A DNA stretch of 18,240 bases from Aquiluna sp. (lineage in GTDB: Bacteria > Actinomycetota > Actinomycetes > Actinomycetales > Microbacteriaceae). The notes under the pieces are model-generated. The model saw nothing but the letters and a program-made list of their open reading frames with translations, was not told the origin of the DNA and did not search any database. Below are positions 14,451 through 18,240 of the stretch, one piece after another. Where the stretch lies: NCBI GenBank assembly GCA_023260495.1, contig JALQVB010000009.1, forward strand, positions 5,386-23,625, given 5' to 3'. Every line of letters begins with the position of its first letter. Positions within the stretch are counted from its first letter, which is position 1. The position numbers and the translations under genes were made by a program.

Positions 14451-15221
14451 ATGTCAAAGGTGCCGGCTGCAACCAGAACGCTTGCGCTGCTAAATGCGAT
14501 GGCCGAGCTTGGCCAACCGGCAACCGCAGCTTCCTTGGCAAAGCGCCTGGGCATCCCCCGCTCCTCCTGTTATCAACTTCTGGAAGTGCTGGAGGAAACT
14601 GGCTTTGCAATCCACTACCCGGAGGACCAGCGCTGGGGATTGGGCCTGGCGGCCTGGGAGCTTGGCAGCGCATACATGCGTCACGAGCCCCTTGAGCGGC
14701 TTGCCCGGCCGGTGCTAAGAAAACTCGTTGCGGACCTAGAGAGACAGGCATCAGTGGTTGGTCACCTCGGTGTTCTTGATGGCTCCGATGTGCTTTACCT
14801 TCTCGAGGAGCGACCAGCAAGATCTCTAAAGCTTGTAACCGACATCGGTGTCAGACTCCCCGCTCACCTCACTGCCTCGGGCAGATCCATGCTCGCGGTT
14901 TTGGACCAGAAACAACTTTCGGCCTCTTTCAAGGGCATCAACCTAGCCAGCAGAACTGGGCTTGGACCTAAGGATCTGGGTGAGCTCACAAAGACCTTGG
15001 CCGCCGAGCGCGAGCAAGGCTTCGCGCTCGAGGTGGACGAGGTGAGCCTTGGCTATGCCTCCGTTGGGGTTTCAATCAAGGACAACCTAGGGCACCCACT
15101 TGCCGGCATAGCAGTGACCTTGCAATCCAGAACACTGGAGAAGCTACAGTTGAGCCAGCTGGCGCTTGCAATGCAGCAGGCAGCCAAGGAGCTTTCCAGA
15201 AAGTTTGGACACCATGAGTGA
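14451..15221 (+). CDS. IclR-family transcriptional regulator, probable hut regulator
   Basis: 256 residues. The N-terminal winged helix-turn-helix is at about 5-65: TRTLALLNAMAELGQPATAASLAKRLGIPRSSCYQLLEVLEETGFAIHY, with recognition helix PRSSCYQLLEVL. The C-terminal effector domain (about 80-250) has RKLVADLERQASVVGHLGVLDGSDVLYLLEERP, LPAHLTASGRSMLAVL and GFALEVDEVSLGYASVGVSI, the usual IclR ligand-domain pattern. It is transcribed with hutG (8-base overlap) and diverges from hutUIH, so it most likely controls histidine use, with an inducer such as urocanate by analogy with other Hut regulators (inference). The perfect palindrome 11 bases before the ATG is a likely binding site. Confidence 0.9.
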   Translation: MSKVPAATRTLALLNAMAELGQPATAASLAKRLGIPRSSCYQLLEVLEETGFAIHYPEDQRWGLGLAAWELGSAYMRHEPLERLARPVLRKLVADLERQASVVGHLGVLDGSDVLYLLEERPARSLKLVTDIGVRLPAHLTASGRSMLAVLDQKQLSASFKGINLASRTGLGPKDLGELTKTLAAEREQGFALEVDEVSLGYASVGVSIKDNLGHPLAGIAVTLQSRTLEKLQLSQLALAMQQAAKELSRKFGHHE

Positions 15222-16077
15222 AGATCCAAAGTGGCCCAGGGCAGCATCGCTCATCAGCGATGCTGAATCCCCAATTGGAATCATCGACATCCCTGCCAGC
15301 AAGACGTCAATCAGCCCAACCAACGCTCACCTCACCCCAGCCGCCATCAGATCAGCAATGAGTAGATTCAGCACCTACTCCTACACAACAGCTCGTGACC
15401 TAAGCGAACTTTCGCTGCAAGACCTAGGTGCCATCCCAGACCCCGACAGTAACGAGCAGGCAACGATTGCGGCCATAGCGGCTGCCGACAAGGAGCTAAC
15501 AATCGCTCTTGGCGGCGATAACTCCATTACCTACGCAGCCATGGTGGGAGCCTTCAATCAGGATCTCACTCAGGCCTCGCTCATAACCCTCGATGCTCAT
15601 CACGATTTGCGCGATGGGATATCAAACGGGTCGCCGGTGCGAAGGCTCATTGAGGCCGGACTGAACCCGAAGAACATCGTCCAGATTGGCATCAATGACT
15701 TTTCCAACTCTGCCCAATATGCTCGCCTAGCCCACGACCTAGGTATAACGGTTATCTCAAGAACCAAACTTGCAGAGATTGGCATTGAGCGCGCTTGCCA
15801 GCAAGCACTCGAGCAGCTGCCTGGAAAGATCTTTGTCGATATCGATGTCGACGTTTGCGACCGCAGTATTGTGCCGGCCTGCCCTGCCGCCGCACCGGGA
15901 GGCATCAGCGCCTTCGAACTTCGCCAAGCAGCTCGGCTGCTGGCAGCCAGCAGCCAGGTCACAGGCATGGACATCACAGAGATTGACGCCGACAAGGACA
16001 GCGAGGACCAGCGAACGATTCGCCTTGGAGCATTACTTGTCCTAGAGATGGTGGCAGGGTTCCAAACAAGAAACTAG
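15214..16077 (+). CDS. hutG: HutG-type formimidoylglutamase (arginase/ureohydrolase fold)
   Basis: Hydrolyses formimidoylglutamate to glutamate and formamide, last step of this Hut route. 287 residues. Binuclear metal motifs of the arginase family: LGGDNSITYA (99-108), LDAHHDLRDG (126-135) and DIDVDVCDRSIVPACPAAAPGGI (209-231), then GMDITEIDADKD. The first motif has Asn103 where arginases have His (GGDHS). A replacement of this ligand by Asn is, as I recall, described for the Trypanosoma cruzi formiminoglutamase, so it supports formimidoylglutamase over arginase or agmatinase. ATG 15214 lies inside the end of the regulator gene (ATGAGTGA overlap). Its TAG stop shares CTAG with the convergent PIN-toxin gene. 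The hut context makes the assignment strong. Confidence 0.92.
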   Translation: MSEDPKWPRAASLISDAESPIGIIDIPASKTSISPTNAHLTPAAIRSAMSRFSTYSYTTARDLSELSLQDLGAIPDPDSNEQATIAAIAAADKELTIALGGDNSITYAAMVGAFNQDLTQASLITLDAHHDLRDGISNGSPVRRLIEAGLNPKNIVQIGINDFSNSAQYARLAHDLGITVISRTKLAEIGIERACQQALEQLPGKIFVDIDVDVCDRSIVPACPAAAPGGISAFELRQAARLLAASSQVTGMDITEIDADKDSEDQRTIRLGALLVLEMVAGFQTRN

Positions 16078-16460
16078 CGGGTGGCGTCCTTGATGAAAGG
16101 TTGGCCTAACGATAGCAGCCGCATATCGGCGGTGTAGAAGTCGAAACCGGCGCTCTTGGCTTGCGCCACCAGCATCCAATCAAACGGGTCGGTGCCGAGT
16201 AGCTGTTGAAACTGCATCCCTTCGGCAGCTGCTGCATGGTCGTAAGGAAGCTCGAGAATGCCCAGCTGCTGAGCCATCTGGTCGAGGTTTGCCGGTGGCG
16301 TCGCCAAGCGCCCCTTGAGAAACAGAAGGTTTGACTCAAAGACGCTGAGGGGAGAGTAGAAGGTCGCTCTCTCGCTTTCAATCTTCTGAACAAGCCTCTT
16401 TCCCAGCTTCTTTGGAGCACCGAAAGCCCAGAGAAGAGCGTGGGTATCAAGCAGGATCAT
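16074..16460 (-). CDS. PIN-domain toxin (VapC-like), copy 1
   Basis: 128-residue PIN-domain ribonuclease toxin. The acidic site residues are visible: Asp5 (MILLDTHALLWAF), Glu42 (SVFESN), Asp91/Asp94 (GTDPFDWMLVAQA) and Asp112 (YTADMRLL), the DxHxLLW type of short PIN toxin. VapC proteins cleave tRNA or rRNA; the target here is unknown. I chose ATG 16460 because GGAG (16470-16467) lies 6 bases upstream; an ATG two codons earlier would abut the RBS. It overlaps the antitoxin by 14 bases. The stop sits in the CTAG shared with hutG. Clearly homologous to the second PIN toxin at 16856-17239. Confidence 0.88.
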   Translation of the reverse strand: MILLDTHALLWAFGAPKKLGKRLVQKIESERATFYSPLSVFESNLLFLKGRLATPPANLDQMAQQLGILELPYDHAAAAEGMQFQQLLGTDPFDWMLVAQAKSAGFDFYTADMRLLSLGQPFIKDATR

Positions 16461-16713
16461 CGACATCTCCGTATAGACTTTTGCGCCACTCGGGAAACTC
16501 ATCAAGCCAGTTGATCGAAACTATGTCGGCATCCTCGAGCCCTGGAAACTGATCCTTGAATGCGCCAAGCGGCAGGCGCTCTGCGACATACGGCACTACC
16601 CGGGCAATTGGCTTGCCGTTTCGAGTCACAACTAGGTCTTCACCCTTCTCGACCGACTCCAAGTGCTCGGAAAGCTTCGACTTGAAGTCGTAAACGCTGA
16701 CAGTTCTATTCAT
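16447..16713 (-). CDS. Phd/YefM-type antitoxin of PIN toxin copy 1
   Basis: 88 residues from ATG 16713. The N-terminal Phd/YefM fold is clear: MNRTVSVYDFKSKLSEHLESVEKGEDLVVTRNGKPIARVVPY (1-42), with the VTRNGKPIARVVP strand. The acidic C-terminal tail (FPGLEDADIVSINWLDEFPEWRKSLYGDVDDPA) would occupy the toxin. The frame is open upstream to 16761, but ATG 16713 fits the family N-terminus and follows a good promoter at 6 bases. A 9-base inverted repeat spans this start codon and the -10. Confidence 0.87.
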   Translation of the reverse strand: MNRTVSVYDFKSKLSEHLESVEKGEDLVVTRNGKPIARVVPYVAERLPLGAFKDQFPGLEDADIVSINWLDEFPEWRKSLYGDVDDPA

Positions 16714-16748
16714 GATGTCAGCGTATAAATTCTGACTAGTTTGGTCAA
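16694..16748 (-). promoter_or_regulatory. Promoter and start-spanning operator of the copy 1 PIN module
   Basis: Minus strand: -35 TTGACC (16748-16743), 17-base spacer, -10 TACGCT (16725-16720), six bases, ATG 16713. An inverted repeat ACGCTGACA (16694-16702) / TGTCAGCGT (16716-16724) with a 13-base centre covers the -10 and the start codon and reaches into the coding region. This would suit antitoxin autorepression; as RNA it would also fold over the start codon. Confidence 0.65.
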
Positions 16749-16855
16749 GTATTGAACTCATACTCCAAGGTTAGCCAAATAGCCGGGCTCGTCGAAGCCT
16801 AAGTCGGCCACTTGTGAATAAGTCGGTCCAGGCTGAGAGGCGGAGGGAGGGGTGA

Positions 16856-17239
16856 TTACTCGCTGGAATCCTTCACAAAATCTAGGTCCAACCCCAAGAG
16901 CTTGCTGTCGGCTGTGTAGAGGTAGAGTCCCGCCTCTGCCGCCTGGGCAAGGATCAGATAGTCGAGCGGATCTGAGCCGCGCAACGAGCCGAAGCGCCGA
17001 GCTTCGAGTGCCGCCTGCGCGGTAAGTGGCAACTCTTCAATTCCGAATTTGATGGTTGCCTCGGCCAGCATCTTTGTGCTGGTCCCTAGGTAATCGTCCT
17101 TTTGCAACCATTCAAAAAAGGTCAGGGGTGAAAAATACAACGCCCTAGCATCACGCAGGCTTCGCTGAGTTGCCTTCCCAAGCCGAGTTGGCTTGTGATG
17201 CAGGTTGGTCAGGACGTTTGTATCCAGCAGAGCTCTCAT
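16856..17239 (-). CDS. PIN-domain toxin (VapC-like), copy 2
   Basis: 127-residue PIN-domain toxin related to copy 1. Acidic residues: Asp6 (MRALLDTNVL), Glu43 (FFEWL), Asp90/Asp93 (GSDPLDYLILAQA) and Asp111 (YTADSKLLGL). Shared with copy 1: LGK, YFSPL-FE, ELP, DP-D--L-AQA--AG---YTAD--LL-L, and the final F-KD. The start is ATG 17239, overlapping the antitoxin stop as ATGA; the frame is open to 17278 but that part does not look like a PIN N-terminus. The DTN variant of the first motif differs from DTH in copy 1. A 142-base gap separates its stop from the copy 1 antitoxin start. Confidence 0.88.
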   Translation of the reverse strand: MRALLDTNVLTNLHHKPTRLGKATQRSLRDARALYFSPLTFFEWLQKDDYLGTSTKMLAEATIKFGIEELPLTAQAALEARRFGSLRGSDPLDYLILAQAAEAGLYLYTADSKLLGLDLDFVKDSSE

Positions 17240-17499
17240 AGTTCCATCGCATCCAATTTGCGTCGCCACTGTGCCCAAGCCTCATCCATGTGACTGTTGT
17301 CATCGAAATCAATCTCTTCCCATTCCTTGGGCAACTTCCCGACCAGAGAACCGAAAACGAGTTCTGGCTTTTGATACTTGATGATCTTGGCAACCGGCCT
17401 ACCGTGCTTGGTGATGATGACCTCGTCTCCCCGAATTGCGTCTTCGACAAGAGCGGAGAACTGTGCCTTGGCCTCTGTAATAGTCACTATTTTTCCCAT
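17236..17499 (-). CDS. Phd/YefM-type antitoxin of PIN toxin copy 2
   Basis: 87 residues from ATG 17499: MGKIVTITEAKAQFSALVEDAIRGDEVIITKHGRPVAKIIKY (1-42) is a textbook Phd/YefM N-terminus (TITEAKAQFSALV...ITKHGRPVAKI). The tail (KLPKEWEEIDFDDNSHMDEAWAQWRRKLDAMEL) is acidic and tryptophan-rich. The frame is open upstream to 17550, but the family start and a TACACT box 6 bases before ATG 17499 support the shorter form. It overlaps the toxin by ATGA. It is divergent from purS. Confidence 0.88.
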   Translation of the reverse strand: MGKIVTITEAKAQFSALVEDAIRGDEVIITKHGRPVAKIIKYQKPELVFGSLVGKLPKEWEEIDFDDNSHMDEAWAQWRRKLDAMEL

Positions 17500-17505
17500 C
17501 TCTTC

Positions 17506-17547
17506 AGTGTAAATTGATTCGGTCAAATTGACCAGAATTTGAATTCT
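17506..17547 (-). promoter_or_regulatory. Promoter region and tandem palindromes of the copy 2 PIN module
   Basis: Minus strand -10 TACACT (17511-17506) stands six bases before ATG 17499. Upstream are two adjacent palindromes: GGTCAA-A-TTGACC (17521-17533) and AGAATT-TG-AATTCT (17534-17547). They are probable antitoxin sites. The -35 is unclear. The region resembles the copy 1 promoter (shared GGTCAA and CAAGG...TAG stretches), in line with a common origin. Confidence 0.5.
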
Positions 17548-17649
17548 CATTCAAGGCTAGGCGCGAAGAGCTCACTCCTTCAGTCTGCACGCCAATCTGT
17601 GGATAAGCAGGCTCTGGGCAAGTCTGTGAGAACCTCCGGTGTAGCCCGC

Positions 17650-17655
17650 TAAACT
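17650..17655 (+). promoter_or_regulatory. Possible -10 box of the purS-purQ transcript
   Basis: TAAACT lies about 76 bases before the purS start, giving a leadered mRNA with an RBS (AGGGG, 17723-17727). No convincing -35. The rest of the 17500-17731 gap shows a TGTGGATAA word and no clear riboswitch or terminator. Confidence 0.25.
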
Positions 17656-17731
17656 AAAGCTATTCCGCGCAGTGTGGCCGGCAAAATACGTCCATCCCGA
17701 AACTGGAAATCCAGCAAACCGAAGGGGAAAA

Positions 17732-17980
17732 GTGCCAAAGATCATCGTTGAAATCATGCCCAAGCAGGATCTACTAGATCCACAGGGCAAGGCAGTTGCC
17801 AATGCACTGCACCGCTCCGGCCACGATGAGATTGCAGCCGTGCGAATCGGAAAGCGTATCGAGCTGCACTTTGACCGCGAGGTGACCGAGAAAGACATCG
17901 AGAACGCCAAGAGCCAAGCTGCCAACTTCCTATCCAACGACGTCATTGAAGACGTCGTTGCGGTAACGGTAGAGAACTAA
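17732..17980 (+). CDS. purS: PurS, FGAM synthetase small subunit
   Basis: Small structural subunit of the PurSQL phosphoribosylformylglycinamidine synthase; it helps join the PurQ glutaminase to PurL and supports ammonia transfer. 82 residues, as expected: VPKIIVEIMPKQDLLDPQGKAVANALHRSG followed by VRIGKRIELHF and a C-terminal helix region ending VIEDVVAVTVEN. The frame is open up to 17672, but GTG 17732 matches the family N-terminus and has AGGGG 4 bases upstream. The stop overlaps the purQ ATG by one base (TAATG). Presence of purS and separate purQ means the organism uses the multi-subunit PurL type. Confidence 0.95.
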   Translation: MPKIIVEIMPKQDLLDPQGKAVANALHRSGHDEIAAVRIGKRIELHFDREVTEKDIENAKSQAANFLSNDVIEDVVAVTVEN

Positions 17981-18240
17981 TGCGCATCGGAGTCATCACC
18001 TACCCCGGTAGCCTCGATGACCGCGACGCGCAGCGCGCGGTCCGGCTAGCCGGCGGCACCCCAGTGCCACTTTGGCATGCAGACGAAGACCTCAAGAAGG
18101 TCGACGCAGTAGTGCTTCCCGGCGGCTTCTCCTATGGCGACTACCTGCGCTGCGGGGCGATCGCCAGCCGCAGCCCGGTGATGCGCAGCGTGATCGCCGC
18201 GGCGGACCGCGGGGTGCCGGTGCTGGGGGTGTGCAACGGC
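17980..18240 (+). CDS. purQ: PurQ, FGAM synthetase glutaminase subunit (5' part only)
   Basis: Class I glutamine amidotransferase subunit that supplies ammonia to PurL. The first 87 codons are visible: MRIGVITYPGSLDDRDAQRAVRLAGG, the oxyanion-side motif VVLPGGFSYGDYLRCGAIA (44-62), and GVPVLGVCNG (78-87), with the catalytic nucleophile Cys85. The window ends three residues after it, so the His/Glu of the triad are not seen. The typical Phe of YPGSN/FPGSN is followed here by SLDD. Starts at ATG 17980, overlapping purS by one base. purL would be expected next. Confidence 0.96.
   Translation, partial: MRIGVITYPGSLDDRDAQRAVRLAGGTPVPLWHADEDLKKVDAVVLPGGFSYGDYLRCGAIASRSPVMRSVIAAADRGVPVLGVCNG

Noticed and set aside
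16762..16855. Gap between the two PIN modules as an attachment site or small RNA
   Set aside because: Only a short direct repeat (AAGTCGG twice) and a purine-rich stretch are seen; no tRNA end, integrase or hairpin with a T-tract.
17598..17606. TGTGGATAA (reverse of TTATCCACA), a perfect DnaA-box word, with a near match TGTGAATAA at 16813-16821
   Set aside because: About one relaxed match is expected by chance in a window of this size; no cluster, no AT-rich unwinding region, no dnaA/dnaN nearby. Not an origin.

Overview
This window looks like part of a chromosome from a high-GC Gram-positive bacterium (Actinomycetota), most likely a member of or close to Microbacteriaceae. The evidence is the actinobacterial form of the purine enzymes, a SCP_3-type sterol-carrier-like gene next to purF, the arginase-family HutG with divergent hutUIH, frequent GTG/TTG starts, 1-8 base gene overlaps, and many start codons without a Shine-Dalgarno sequence but with a -10-like box 6-7 bases upstream. 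The lineage is inferred from protein sequence only; I could not run a search.

Layout. (1) 1-2349, minus strand: a purine operon read right to left, SCP_3-like gene, small two-helix membrane protein, purF, purM (cut by the window edge). (2) 2450-3120, plus: a Phd/YefM-RelE toxin-antitoxin (TA) pair in the divergent gap before purD. (3) 3139-5214, plus: purD and purC. (4) 5224-9413, plus: glycine cleavage genes gcvT-gcvH-gcvP. gcvT is broken by an in-frame TAG plus an inferred loss of about 35 codons at the same point. (5) 9410-9984, minus: a Doc-type Fic toxin with a small antitoxin. (6) 10047-16077: the complete histidine degradation set, hutU-hutI-hutH leftward and an IclR-family regulator plus hutG rightward, sharing a divergent control region with a perfect 18-base palindrome. 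(7) 16074-17499, minus: two related PIN-toxin/Phd-type antitoxin pairs. (8) 17732-18240, plus: purS and the start of purQ.

How it fits together. purF, purM, purD, purC, purS and purQ belong to one pathway (de novo purine synthesis), but a block of about 12.4 kb carrying amino-acid catabolism (glycine cleavage and histidine utilisation) and three TA modules lies between purC and purS. Every junction between metabolic blocks holds a TA module: purF-side/purD, gcv/hut, and hut/purS (two modules). Two toxin genes end exactly inside the stop codon of the neighbouring metabolic gene, through a CTAG that gives a stop on both strands. Histidine would go to glutamate by HutH, HutU, HutI and HutG (the arginase-like HutG releases formamide). 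The glycine cleavage system should feed one-carbon units to folate, but the gcvT lesion would stop the tetrahydrofolate transfer step unless another copy exists elsewhere.

Regulatory signals: palindromes sit over or beside the promoters of all four TA modules and of the hut divergent region, and a recurring TANNNT-6/7 nt-start geometry suggests that many of these operons are transcribed as leaderless mRNAs. No rRNA, tRNA, CRISPR or insertion-sequence features were seen, and no gene-free stretch reaches 300 bases.
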